DNA of 48,300 bases from JAVBRA01 sp031548435 (GCA_031548435.1 JAVBRA010000013.1:1-48300); one strand, 5' to 3'; positions 22,142 to 30,871 are shown, counted from the first letter of the stretch. Notes: generated from the sequence alone by a model not told the origin. Numbers and translations: made by a program.

Positions 22142-25135
22142 TTATTCTTCCGCCCGGGGATGCTCCGTGCTGACGACCCCTTTGTTGTTTTTGCCGTCGA
22201 TGAACACGAACAGGCCATGGTCGAAACGCACGTGGCGCAGGTGTTCGGTTTCCGACACGGCGGGCATGCTGTCGAGCAGCGCTTCGTTGAACAGCCCCTC
22301 GCCCATGAACGGGTTGATGGTCAGATAGCCCGCGCCGAAGGCCGTCAGGTTCTGGAAGAAGTGCGTCCCCTGCGACGGGTCGACCCGGAAGGTCTTGAGG
22401 CCGCATTCGACGATCACCCTCGACTCCGAAATGTCGGGCCACTTGACCGGGATGCCCAGCCACGGGTCGCTCGACCCCCAACGTCCGGGGCCCACCAGCA
22501 CGTAATTGCGTTTTTCGTCCCTCATCTGCCGGTTGATGGCGCTTACTTCTTCGGCGATTTCGCGGGTGCGCGACTTGTCGAACACCTCGTTCTTGACGTA
22601 GACGATGTCGGCGATCCCTTCCATGTTGCTGAACCCCAGCGCCTGTTCCGAGTAGATGACGGCTCCGGCGGTGTCGATACCGCTCCAGGGAATGTTGTAC
22701 TTGAGTTCGTCGTGGATGATGGGGCGGATTTGGAGGATATAGAACGTGCTCTCCTGGCCCGGCCCCACGTCCATGTTCACGGCGAACTCGATTTCGATGG
22801 GCGCCCCCATCTCCTTCTCTCCGATTTGCAGGATGTCGCGGATCACCTCGGCCAGCGGGATCGAGTCGTATTTGAGGACGCCTGCGAAGGTCACCACCTT
22901 GCGCCCTTTCTCTTCGAACGAGTCGCTGATGCGGTTGTTCTCCATGCTCCAGGTCGAGCTGACGTGGCGCATGTTGCGGAAACCGGCCGCCTGGGCGATC
23001 TCGAACCGGCGCAGGTTCACCCCGTCGTCGGTCGAGGTGCGGAACTGCTCGGGGCTCATGTCCAGTGCGTACATCTCGCGCTGGGTGGTTTTGAGGGTGA
23101 ACTCCACCGACGACAGTTGCAGCACGTGCTTGGGGTATTTGGGCGAGAAGCGCAGCGTCATGCCGCCGTCCACCACCAGCTTGCCCAGCCCGATGGCGAT
23201 GTTGGCCACGCCGTCTTCGGGCGTTTCGTTGCCCGTGGCGTAGAAGTTGACCGATTGCGCCGATCCCGAGATGGTGGGGAAGAAATAGCCGCCGTCCTCG
23301 GTGCCGCAGACGTCCTGTACCACCACCGACATCTTCTCTTCGTCGATCATGTTCGCGGTCGATTCGATGTACGACCGGCTGCGCTGGTAGTAGACCGAGG
23401 CGTAGACACTCTTGATCGCCTTGCCCAGCATGCGCAGCATCTGGTTCTGGTCGGTGGTGTAGGGGATCATGTAGGTCGAGTAGATGCCCGCGAACGGCTG
23501 GTAGTACGTGTCTTCCAGCTTCGAGCTCGACCGCACGGCCAGCGGCCCGGTGGCATGGCGTATGATGGCCCGCAGCTTGTTCATCAGCCGCTCGGGCAGG
23601 CGCGAGGCCACGAATTCCGACAGAATGTCCTGATCCGGGGCGTTCGAATTGATGATGTATTGCAACCCGTTCTCCTGCACGAAGGCGTCGAAGTAGTCGG
23701 TGGTGACGACCACCGTGCGCGGGATCGTCACCCGGATGCGGTCGTACTTGTTATAGAGGCTGTAACGGTGCAGGATGCTGTTGATGAACGCCAGCCCGCG
23801 CGCCTTGCCGCCCAGCGCCCCTTCGCCGATGCGGGCGAACGGCATGTAGTCGTCGTAGGTGTCGGGATTGAAGCGTGCGATCACCCCCTGGGCCGAGATG
23901 GTGCGGTACTCGCTGATGGCCCCGATCAGGTATTGGCGCAGCTCGGCCGTGGTCGCGAACTGGTTGCTGTGCACCGACTTGATGATCCGCGCCAGCGAAA
24001 ACAGCCCCCGGGCGAACATCCACTTCGAAAGGTGGTTCTGCGAGCTGTGGTACAGCAGCACGTTGTCGGGAATGTGCGCCAGTACGTGCTGCATCTCCCT
24101 CAGGTCTTTGGCCGTGCCCACCACATCGCCCGTTTCGTTGTCCTTGAACGAGAAGCTGCCGAAATAGAATTCCTCGTCGATGTAGGCGGCCAGCTCCTGG
24201 GTCAGCGTCTTGGAGTTTTTGTGGATGAAGCCCACGCCCGCCTCGCGCGCCACCCGCTCTTTCGCCCCTTCGTACGATTGCAGCACGAACGGCATCAGCG
24301 GGTCGTTTTCCTTGATCAGTTTGCACAGCCGGATGCCCGCGTTCTCCATTTTGTCGGCATCGCTGTGGCGGCGGCGGAACGTGATGTCCGAGATCACCCC
24401 CAACAGGTTTTTCCGGTATTTTTCGTAAAGCGTTACGGCCTCCTCGTAAGTGGTGGCAAACAGGATTTTCGGGCGGGCCCTCTTGCGCAGAATCTGCTGC
24501 TGTTCGTTGAGCGCCTCCTTGAGCAGTTCGTTGCTCTGTTGCATCAGCAGCTTGTAGATGGCCGGCAGATAGTACGAGTAGTATTTCACCGAGTCTTCCA
24601 CCAGCAGCAGCGCCTGCACGCCCGTTTCCAGAATGTCGTGCTCGGCGTTCATGCGGTCTTCGATCAGCTTGACGATGGCCAGGATCAGGTCGGCGTTGCC
24701 CATCCACGAGAACACCAGGTCGATGTGCTCGATGCACCCCGCCTCGTAATATTCGTCGAGTTTCTTCGAGTGCGACGACAGCAGGACGATGGGAATATCG
24801 TCGCGTTGCTCCTTCACCCGCCCCACGAACTCGGCGATGTCGCGCTTGCCGATGTTGGTCACGGCGATGATCAGGTCGATGTCGCGGTCATGCTCCAGCA
24901 TCTGCAACGCTTGCGCCGTATCGTTGCAGCGCACGAACGACGGGGGGGCCGACAGGTTCAGGTCGAGGTATTCCCGGGCGATCTGCGTTTCGAGCCGCCC
25001 GTCCTCCTCCAGCGTGAACGAGTCGTACGACGAGCAGATGATCAGCACCCGCCGGATGCGCCGCCGCATCAGCGTTTCGTAATGGGTCGAGGCGAAGGCC
25101 TCCTTGAGGGCCTCTTTGGTGGGGAATTGAACCAT
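22142..25135 (-). CDS. Receiver-like domains fused to a PEP synthase/PPDK N-terminal (ATP-binding) domain
   Basis: 997 residues from ATG 25135 (MVQFPTKEALKEAF). An in-frame extension to 25351 runs through a repeat and is not protein-like. The first 160 residues are receiver-like but lack acceptor residues. A second receiver at about 170-310 keeps LLLVEDS, VISDITF, LQSYEG and FIHKNSK, the positions of the acidic pair, phosphoacceptor Asp, Ser/Thr and Lys. From about 430 on, GEGALGGKARGLAFIN, GPLAVRSSSKLEDTY and QPFAGIYSTY are the ATP-grasp-like PPDK_N/PEP-synthase domain. The phosphohistidine swivelling domain and the PEP-binding barrel are absent, so it cannot be a complete PEP synthase. The type is known in Bacteroidales; its function is unknown. 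Confidence 0.85.
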   Translation of the reverse strand: MVQFPTKEALKEAFASTHYETLMRRRIRRVLIICSSYDSFTLEEDGRLETQIAREYLDLNLSAPPSFVRCNDTAQALQMLEHDRDIDLIIAVTNIGKRDIAEFVGRVKEQRDDIPIVLLSSHSKKLDEYYEAGCIEHIDLVFSWMGNADLILAIVKLIEDRMNAEHDILETGVQALLLVEDSVKYYSYYLPAIYKLLMQQSNELLKEALNEQQQILRKRARPKILFATTYEEAVTLYEKYRKNLLGVISDITFRRRHSDADKMENAGIRLCKLIKENDPLMPFVLQSYEGAKERVAREAGVGFIHKNSKTLTQELAAYIDEEFYFGSFSFKDNETGDVVGTAKDLREMQHVLAHIPDNVLLYHSSQNHLSKWMFARGLFSLARIIKSVHSNQFATTAELRQYLIGAISEYRTISAQGVIARFNPDTYDDYMPFARIGEGALGGKARGLAFINSILHRYSLYNKYDRIRVTIPRTVVVTTDYFDAFVQENGLQYIINSNAPDQDILSEFVASRLPERLMNKLRAIIRHATGPLAVRSSSKLEDTYYQPFAGIYSTYMIPYTTDQNQMLRMLGKAIKSVYASVYYQRSRSYIESTANMIDEEKMSVVVQDVCGTEDGGYFFPTISGSAQSVNFYATGNETPEDGVANIAIGLGKLVVDGGMTLRFSPKYPKHVLQLSSVEFTLKTTQREMYALDMSPEQFRTSTDDGVNLRRFEIAQAAGFRNMRHVSSTWSMENNRISDSFEEKGRKVVTFAGVLKYDSIPLAEVIRDILQIGEKEMGAPIEIEFAVNMDVGPGQESTFYILQIRPIIHDELKYNIPWSGIDTAGAVIYSEQALGFSNMEGIADIVYVKNEVFDKSRTREIAEEVSAINRQMRDEKRNYVLVGPGRWGSSDPWLGIPVKWPDISESRVIVECGLKTFRVDPSQGTHFFQNLTAFGAGYLTINPFMGEGLFNEALLDSMPAVSETEHLRHVRFDHGLFVFIDGKNNKGVVSTEHPRAEE

Positions 25136-25190
25136 CCTGTGTTTGTCTTTAAACCGGTAATAGTCTTGATGATGAAACGACGGGCTATCG

Positions 25191-25285
25191 GTGTCATCCT
25201 GAACGCAGTCGAAAAATCGCCTCCCGACGAAGCGCAGGTTGTCTCTCTGATCGGGAGATCCTTCGTTGATGCTCACGATGACAGT
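25191..25285. repeat. Imperfect palindromic intergenic repeat (TCATCCTGAAC...GATGACAG type)
   Basis: GTCATCCTGAACGCAGTCG and, further on, GATCCTTCGTTGATGCTCAC-GATGACAG are the two ends of the widespread CATCCTGA/TCAGGATG palindromic intergenic repeat. Degenerate relatives in this window lie at 26637-26652 (gatgctcaggatgaca), 21006-21018 (gttcaggatgacg) and 7142-7175. The copy lies between the start of the receiver-PEP-synthase gene and the end of gmd. Confidence 0.55.
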
Positions 25286-25415
25286 GAAAGAAGGGCCGAC
25301 CTCGTTTGAGGGCAGGGGCGTCGTCCCGCTCCGACACATCGGTGTTTTCATTCACAGGCACCCCCCTGCGGGCGCTCGGGATGACCGTTCCTTTATATTA
25401 CGTGGAGAGAGCTCC

Positions 25416-26579
25416 CTATTGCCCCTCCTCAAAAAAATATTCGACTCTTTTGTGCCCGCCCTGCGAGAGGTAATAGTCGCGTTTGAACAGTTCGATGTCG
25501 CCCGTTACCATGTCTTTGACCAGATAGGGCAGGTCGTACCGGGGCTCCCAGCCCAACTTTTCCTTCACCTTCGAGGCGTCGCCGATCAGCAGGTCTACCT
25601 CCGTGGGACGGAAATAAGCCGGATCGACGCTTACCACCGTGCTGCCGATGCGGGCGGTGATGCCGTCCAGAAACTCGATTCCCGCCCGTTGCGCGAACCG
25701 GTCGTTGTCCACGGCGGCGATGACCCCTTTTTCATGAACGCCCTCGCCGGCGAACTCGACCGTGACGCCCAGCTCGGCGAAGGCCATGCGGGCGAAATCG
25801 CGGATCGAGGTGGTGACGCCCGTGGCAATTACGTAGTCGTCCGGGGTGTCTTGCTGCAACATCATCCACATGGCGCGCACGTAGTCTTTGGCGTGGCCCC
25901 AGTCGCGTTTGGACGACAGGTTGCCCAGGAACACCGCCTGCTGCATCCCCAGCGCAATGCGCGCCGCCGCCCGGGTGATCTTGCGCGTGACGAACGTCTC
26001 GCCCCGCACCGGCGACTCGTGGTTGAACAGGATGCCGTTGCTGGCGTGCATGCCGTAGGCTTCGCGGTAGTTGACCGTGATCCAGTAGGCGTAGAGTTTG
26101 GCTACGGCGTACGGACTGCGGGGGTAGAACGGCGTTTTTTCACTCTGCGGCACCTGTTGCACCAGCCCGTACAGTTCGGAGGTCGACGCCTGGTAGATGC
26201 GGCATTTCTTTGTCAGCCCCAGCAGGCGCACCGCCTCCAGGATGCGCAGCGTGCCCAGCCCGTCGGCGTTGGCCGTGTACTCGGGCGTGTCGAAACTCAC
26301 CTTGACGTGGCTCATGGCCGCCAGGTTGTAGATCTCGTCGGGCTGCACCTGCTGGATGATGGCCGTCAGGTTCATGCTGTCGGTCAGGTCGCCGTAGTGG
26401 AGAATGAAGTTGCGGTTGTCCACGTGCGGGTCCTCGTACAAGTGGTCGATGCGGTCGGTGTTGAACAGCGACGACCGCCGCTTGATACCGTGCACCTTGT
26501 ATCCTTTTTTCAACAGGAATTCAGCCAGGTAGGCCCCATCCTGTCCCGTGATTCCGGTGACTAATGCTGTCTTTTGCAT
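25416..26579 (-). CDS. gmd: GDP-mannose 4,6-dehydratase
   Basis: A 387-residue short-chain dehydrogenase family enzyme; it converts GDP-mannose to GDP-4-keto-6-deoxymannose, a precursor of GDP-fucose and GDP-rhamnose. The NADP-binding ALVTGITGQDGAYLAEFLL, the GMD-specific GIKRRSSLFNTDRIDHLY, catalytic Thr/Ser-Glu in QASTSELYG, and YxxxK in SPYAVAKLYAYW are present. RPTEVDLLIGDASKVKEKLG-like sequence closes the substrate domain. GDP-fucose synthase is not next to it, so the downstream sugar is unknown from this window. Confidence 0.95.
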   Translation of the reverse strand: MQKTALVTGITGQDGAYLAEFLLKKGYKVHGIKRRSSLFNTDRIDHLYEDPHVDNRNFILHYGDLTDSMNLTAIIQQVQPDEIYNLAAMSHVKVSFDTPEYTANADGLGTLRILEAVRLLGLTKKCRIYQASTSELYGLVQQVPQSEKTPFYPRSPYAVAKLYAYWITVNYREAYGMHASNGILFNHESPVRGETFVTRKITRAAARIALGMQQAVFLGNLSSKRDWGHAKDYVRAMWMMLQQDTPDDYVIATGVTTSIRDFARMAFAELGVTVEFAGEGVHEKGVIAAVDNDRFAQRAGIEFLDGITARIGSTVVSVDPAYFRPTEVDLLIGDASKVKEKLGWEPRYDLPYLVKDMVTGDIELFKRDYYLSQGGHKRVEYFFEEGQ

Positions 26580-26680
26580 ATGGTGTGGTTGCTTGTATTG
26601 TTTGTTTTTAACGATGGATTAATCTGTCATTTTTCGTGATGCTCAGGATGACAACCATCTAATTTATTAAGAATTTTTCT
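26580..26680. other. Leader region of gmd with a degenerate palindromic repeat
   Basis: Contains gatgctcaggatgaca (26637-26652), a half copy of the CATCCTGA/TCAGGATG repeat. No clear TAnnTTTG box faces gmd. Confidence 0.4.
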
Positions 26681-26897
26681 TCCACTTTTTCCTTGATGAA
26701 AAAGTGGACAAAAAATCAAGGCGCTTGCTGTTTTCGTCCACCCGCTAAAGGTTTATCTCCGCGGGGCAAAGCTTAACTATCGCTCCACTGCGTTGCGCGC
26801 CCGAGTTGACTTTGCCCTTTTCGCGGGCTAAACCTTAACCGGGTGCCCGGACGAAAACAGAGGCGCCGCACGCTCCCGAACGTTATTGTCAATAACG
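26681..26897. repeat. Large structured intergenic element with nested inverted repeats
   Basis: Three parts. First, TCCACTTTTTC (26681-26691) pairs perfectly with GAAAAAGTGGA (26698-26708); CCTTGAT/ATCAAGG (26691-26697/26715-26721) is an alternative pairing. Second, a long imperfect stem joins 26720-26771 to 26810-26867, built from GGCGC/GCGCC, CTGTTTTCGTCC/GGACGAAAACAG (12 bp), CCCG/CGGG, AAGGTTTA/TAAACCTT, CCGCG/CGCGG and GGGCAAAG/CTTTGCCC in correct nested order. Third, CGTTATT/AATAACG forms a small hairpin at 26881-26897. No coding frame is conserved across it. Confidence 0.7.
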
Positions 26898-27016
26898 ATC
26901 GCTTTTTTCATCCGTTTTTCTTTGCAAAAGGTTGCCCGGCTTTTCGTTCCGGGGTGTCTTGGAAAATTTTCAGGCAAACTCTAAGGCAAAGGTATCTTTT
27001 TTCCGCGATTTTTTCA

Positions 27017-27024
27017 TACTTTTG
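27017..27024 (+). promoter_or_regulatory. -7 promoter box of the PhnB-like gene
   Basis: TACTTTTG fits TAnnTTTG, 60 bases before the ATG. The stretch 26898-27016 shows nothing else recognisable. Confidence 0.5.
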
Positions 27025-27084
27025 AAAGGCAATGGCAAGGAGTTTGTTCCATTGGCCTGAAAAAACCAACATAAGCATATCATT

Positions 27085-27606
27085 ATGACAACGCTCAATC
27101 CCTACCTTTCGTTCAACGGCACGTGCGAGGCCGCGTTCACGCTCTACAAGTCGGTTTTCGGCGGTTCGTTCGACGGCATCTGCCGCTACGGCGACCTTTC
27201 GTCCGAGTACCCTGTGCCCGAGTCGGAGAAGAATAAAGTCGTTCACATGTCGTTGCGCGTGGGCAACGTTACGCTCATGGGCGCCGACTCGTCCGACGCT
27301 TTCGGGCAGAAGACCGTCACGGGCGACAACGTGGCCGTCTCCATCAACGTCGGCAGCGCCGACGAAGCCAAACGCGTCTACAACGCCCTTTCGCAGGGCG
27401 GCAAGGTGATCATGCCGCTCGAAAAGACTTTCTGGGCCGACCTTTACGCTTTGTTTGTCGATCCGTTCGGTGTCAGCTGGATGGTCAACTATTCGTCCGA
27501 GATGTGTCCCTGCGGCTGCGGCAAAACCAAAGCCGAGTGCGATTGCGGGCCCGACTGCGACTGTGGCTGCAACTCCGGCAAGTCCGGGTCGTGCGGCTGC
27601 GAATAG
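27085..27606 (+). CDS. PhnB-like VOC-superfamily protein with a cysteine-rich C-terminal tail
   Basis: 173 residues. Residues 1-140 are a PhnB/glyoxalase-like domain: LNPYLSFNGTCEAAFTLYKS, HMSLRVGNVTLMGADS, and the end ALFVDPFGVSWMVNY. Proteins of this group have a VOC fold, but many lack enzymatic metal ligands and their function is unknown. The last 33 residues are unusual: ten cysteines in CxC and CxCxC arrangement (CPCGCGKTKAECDCG, CDCGCNSGKSGSCGC), like a small metallothionein or a metal-transfer tail. The tail is in frame and ends at a normal stop followed by a terminator. Metal binding is an inference from the cysteine pattern. Confidence 0.85.
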   Translation: MTTLNPYLSFNGTCEAAFTLYKSVFGGSFDGICRYGDLSSEYPVPESEKNKVVHMSLRVGNVTLMGADSSDAFGQKTVTGDNVAVSINVGSADEAKRVYNALSQGGKVIMPLEKTFWADLYALFVDPFGVSWMVNYSSEMCPCGCGKTKAECDCGPDCDCGCNSGKSGSCGCE

Positions 27607-27625
27607 CTCGCGGGCCGTCGATGTG

Positions 27626-27661
27626 AAAACGGGAGGCGCCGAGCAGGCGTCCCCCGTTTTT
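27626..27661. terminator. Bidirectional terminator between convergent genes
   Basis: AAAACGGG (27626-27633) and CCCGTTTT (27653-27660) close a stem continued by GGCGCC/GGCGTC with one mismatch and one G-T pair. It separates the convergent PhnB-like and phosphoesterase genes. The 5' arm matches that of 17827-17839. Confidence 0.75.
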
Positions 27662-27688
27662 TATGTTGGGAAAAAGCCGCCCGGAGGC

Positions 27689-28705
27689 TTACTTTTCGCC
27701 GAACGACTCCTTCAATCCGTTGAGCAGCGTGCGGATGCCGGCTTCCCTGCCGCCCGAACTTTTGCCGCCCGAGGCGTTCCTGTGGCCTCCGCCGCTGAAA
27801 TAACGGCGGGAGAAATCGTTGACGTCGACCGCGCCGCGCGAACGGAGCGACACTTTGGTGTAGTCGCGCAACTCGATGAATATCACCGCCATATCCACCC
27901 CCTCGACCGACAGCAACGTGTTCACGAACCCTTCGGTGTCGCCCGGGCGGTAGTGGTAGCGTTGCAGCATCTGCTGCGTGATGTAGGCATAGCACACCCG
28001 GTATTTGCGGTTCACCACCATCTCGTCGCGGAGCGTTTCGCCCAGCAGGCGCAGGCGGGTTTCGCTCATGGTGCCGAACGCCCGGATGCTGGTTTCCACC
28101 GGATCGGCCCCTTTCTCTACCAGCGAGGCCACGGCGCGGTAAGTGTCGGGCGTGAGGTTGCCGTAGCTGAAGTTGCCCGTGTCGGTGGCCATGCCCGTGT
28201 AGAGGCTTTGGGCGACGGGGCGGTCGATTTCCGGTTCGAGCCCCAGTTCGCAGATCAGTTGGTAGACCATGTAGCAGGTCGAACTGGCCGACGTGTCCGA
28301 GAACATATAATCGTATTCGGCCGGCGGGTCGAGGTGGTGGTCGATCAGCACCCGCCGGGCCGAAGTGTTTGATGCCGCTGTGGCGGAAAACTCTTCGAGC
28401 CGCTTCATTTCGTTCATGTCGAGGAAGAAGATGGCTTCGGCCCCGTCGATGGCCTTTTCGGTTTCGGCGGCGTTGTTTTTATAGGAGATGATGCGTTCGG
28501 CGCCCTCCATCCACGCCAGGATGTAGGGGTAGGGGTTGGGGGTGATCATGGTCACGGGGCAGCCCCGGCTTTCGAGCAGCAGCCCCAGTCCCAGGGTCGA
28601 TCCCACGGCGTCGCCGTCGGGGTTGTGGTGCGTGACGATGGCCACGCGTTGCTTTTTTTCGATGATCTCCCGGACGTATGCGGTGAGTCGGTGGTCGATG
28701 TTCAT
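27689..28705 (-). CDS. DHH/DHHA1 phosphoesterase (NrnA-type nanoRNase / pAp phosphatase)
   Basis: 338 residues from ATG 28705 (MNIDHRLTAYVRE). An upstream in-frame ATG lies inside the -7 box and cannot be translated from that promoter. The DHH domain has VAIVTHHNPDGDAVGSTLGL, the DHH motif in RVLIDHHLDPPAEYDY, and YTGMATDTGNFSYGN. The DHHA1 domain ends with RRYFSGGGHRNASGG. This arrangement and length fit NrnA, which degrades short oligoribonucleotides and 3'-phosphoadenosine 5'-phosphate. Bacteroidota lack the Orn nanoRNase, so NrnA-type enzymes are expected to fill that role; this is family knowledge. Confidence 0.9.
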   Translation of the reverse strand: MNIDHRLTAYVREIIEKKQRVAIVTHHNPDGDAVGSTLGLGLLLESRGCPVTMITPNPYPYILAWMEGAERIISYKNNAAETEKAIDGAEAIFFLDMNEMKRLEEFSATAASNTSARRVLIDHHLDPPAEYDYMFSDTSASSTCYMVYQLICELGLEPEIDRPVAQSLYTGMATDTGNFSYGNLTPDTYRAVASLVEKGADPVETSIRAFGTMSETRLRLLGETLRDEMVVNRKYRVCYAYITQQMLQRYHYRPGDTEGFVNTLLSVEGVDMAVIFIELRDYTKVSLRSRGAVDVNDFSRRYFSGGGHRNASGGKSSGGREAGIRTLLNGLKESFGEK

Positions 28706-28723
28706 AGTTGGCAGGATGATTGG

Positions 28724-28731
28724 CAAAAGTA
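28724..28731 (-). promoter_or_regulatory. -7 promoter box of the DHH phosphoesterase gene
   Basis: TACTTTTG on the minus strand, 19 bases before ATG 28705. Transcription would start near 28717, which decides the start codon. Confidence 0.6.
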
Positions 28732-28951
28732 GGCATTTTTTTTTACCTTGCGTTTCCGGGGATGTTGCCGTCCGCTGAAGGGGCCTCGTTTTGCCGCGAC
28801 TTTTTTTATGCGAGTGTGTCGGATTTTGTCTGTTATTCGAAATTTCAGCCCGGAGCGCATGAAGATTGACAGGCGGGGCAGGTCGTTGTTATGTAATTGC
28901 GATGTTTCGAATAGGGCGTGCAGTGCACTGTCTCAATTGGAAAAAAATCAT

Positions 28952-28959
28952 TACATTTG
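28952..28959 (+). promoter_or_regulatory. -7 promoter box of the fumarase gene
   Basis: TACATTTG fits TAnnTTTG, 27 bases before the fumarase ATG. Confidence 0.6.
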
Positions 28960-28985
28960 GCTGTTCATTTAAAATCACAACCGTT

Positions 28986-30593
28986 ATGTCAGAATTCAAG
29001 TACCAGGATCCGTTCCCCATCCAGAAAGACCCTACCGAATACCGCCTCGTAACCAAAGACTATGTGAATGTCAGGGAGTGCGGCGGGCGCAAAATACTGG
29101 AGATCGACCCGCGCGGTCTGACCCGCCTGTCGGAAGAGGCGTTCGCCGACGTGTCGTTCTACCTGAGGGCGTCGCACCTGCAAAAGCTCAAGAACATCCT
29201 CGAAGACCCCGAAGCGTCGGACAACGACAAGTTCGTGGCCTACACCATGTTGCTGAACCAGGTGGTGGCCGCCTCGGGCGAGCTGCCCACGTGCCAGGAC
29301 ACCGGCACGGCCATCGTCATCGGCAAAAAGGGCGAGCGCGTGTGGACGGGCGGCAACGATTACGAAGCGCTGTCCAAAGGCGTGTTCAAGACCTACCGCG
29401 ACCGCAACCTCCGCTTTTCGCAAGTGGTTCCGTTCACCATGACCGAAGAGAAGAACAGCGGCACCAACCTCCCGGCGCAGATCGACCTGTACGCCACCGA
29501 AGGGATGAAGTACGAGTTCCTGTTCATGACCAAAGGCGGCGGCTCGGGCAACAAAACGTTCCTGTACCAGCAGACCAAGGCGCTGCTCAACGAGGCGTCG
29601 CTGACCAAATTTATCAAGGATAAGATCAAAGACCTGGGCACCAGCGCCTGTCCGCCTTACCATCTGGCGGTGGTGATCGGCGGCACGTCGGCCGAAGCGT
29701 GCCTGGCGACGGTCAAAAAAGCCTCGGCCGGATACCTTGACTACCTGCCCACCGAAGGCAACGAAGGAGGCCAGGCGTTCCGCGACCTGGAATGGGAAGA
29801 GAAGATCACCCGCATCTGCCAGCAGAGCGGCATCGGGGCGCAGTTCGGCGGCAAGTATTTCGTGCACGACGTGCGGGTGATCCGCTTGCCGCGCCACGCC
29901 GCCTCGTGCCCGGTGGGCATCGGGGTGAGTTGCAGCGCCGACCGCAACATCAAGGCTAAGATCACCGAAGAGGGTATTTTCCTCGAAAAGTTGGAGAAAG
30001 ACCCGATGAAGTTCATGCCCAAAGAGATGCCGATCATGAAACCGGCCGTGGAGATCGACCTGGACAAAGGGATGGACGCCGTGCTGAAGGAGTTGTCGAA
30101 ATATCCGGTCAAAACGCGCCTCAACATCAAAGGGACGCTGGTGGTGGCTCGCGACATCGCCCACGCGAAGATCAAAGAGATATTGGATTCCGGACAGCCG
30201 ATGCCCGAGTACATGAAAAAATATCCGGTCTACTACGCCGGCCCGGCCAAGACGCCGCAGGGGATGCCCTCGGGCAGCTTCGGCCCCACCACGGCCGGCC
30301 GCATGGACACCTATGTCGACCTGTTCCAGAGCCACGGAGGCTCGATGGTGATGGTGGCCAAAGGCAACCGTTCGCAACAGGTGACCGATGCCTGCAAAAA
30401 GCACGGCGGATTTTACCTCGGCTCGATCGGCGGCCCGGCGGCCATCCTGGCGCAGGAGAGCATCAAAAGCGTGGAGGTGATCGACTTCCCCGAACTGGGC
30501 ATGGAGGCCGTACGCAAGATCTATGTCGAGAATTTCCCCGCCTTTATCATCGTCGACGACAAGGGCAACGACTTCTTCGACGAGTTCAAGTAG
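28986..30593 (+). CDS. Class I fumarate hydratase (iron-sulfur type)
   Basis: 535 residues from ATG 28986 (MSEFKYQDPFPI). An in-frame upstream start lies before the -7 box and is rejected. The enzyme hydrates fumarate to malate with a [4Fe-4S] cluster. The alpha domain has the cluster-binding region ELPTCQDTGTAIVIGKKGE, further cysteines in GTSACPPYHLAVVIGGTSAE, and the ASCPVGIGVSCSADRN region. The beta domain includes VVARDIAHAKIKEIL and YYAGPAKTPQGMPSGSFGPT with GRMDTYVDLF. Both domains are fused, as in E. coli FumA/FumB. It is oxygen-sensitive in known members, which fits an anaerobe. Confidence 0.95.
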   Translation: MSEFKYQDPFPIQKDPTEYRLVTKDYVNVRECGGRKILEIDPRGLTRLSEEAFADVSFYLRASHLQKLKNILEDPEASDNDKFVAYTMLLNQVVAASGELPTCQDTGTAIVIGKKGERVWTGGNDYEALSKGVFKTYRDRNLRFSQVVPFTMTEEKNSGTNLPAQIDLYATEGMKYEFLFMTKGGGSGNKTFLYQQTKALLNEASLTKFIKDKIKDLGTSACPPYHLAVVIGGTSAEACLATVKKASAGYLDYLPTEGNEGGQAFRDLEWEEKITRICQQSGIGAQFGGKYFVHDVRVIRLPRHAASCPVGIGVSCSADRNIKAKITEEGIFLEKLEKDPMKFMPKEMPIMKPAVEIDLDKGMDAVLKELSKYPVKTRLNIKGTLVVARDIAHAKIKEILDSGQPMPEYMKKYPVYYAGPAKTPQGMPSGSFGPTTAGRMDTYVDLFQSHGGSMVMVAKGNRSQQVTDACKKHGGFYLGSIGGPAAILAQESIKSVEVIDFPELGMEAVRKIYVENFPAFIIVDDKGNDFFDEFK

Positions 30594-30615
30594 GGCCGTT
30601 ATTATACCGTATATT

Positions 30616-30653
30616 AAAGAGGCGCGTGATTGTAATCTACGCGCCTCTTTTTG
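30616..30653 (+). terminator. Terminator after the fumarase gene
   Basis: AAAGAGGCGCGT (30616-30627) pairs perfectly with ACGCGCCTCTTT (30639-30650), followed by T residues. Confidence 0.88.
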
Positions 30654-30871
30654 TTCCTCCGGTTGATTGCGGGAACGAATGCTTCCGTACCTGATTTATA
30701 TCTTTTATTAATTGAAACGTTTGCAGGCGAAAAGCGGTTGGCCCTGTCATCTTTTCGGCCGGAGGGGGCGGGTAAGAAAATCGGATGAAATCCCTCATGC
30801 GCTTTTTGTGAGTGCCGCCGCCGGAAGAGGGCTTATGAAGCGTTGCCGGATTCGCAAAAATTACGATTTTC

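Noticed and set aside
22001..25309. Very long (1102 codon) plus-strand open frame
   Set aside because: It is the mirror of the GC-rich minus-strand receiver-PEP-synthase gene; its translation is rich in Arg, His and Val with no motifs, while the minus strand has clear domains.
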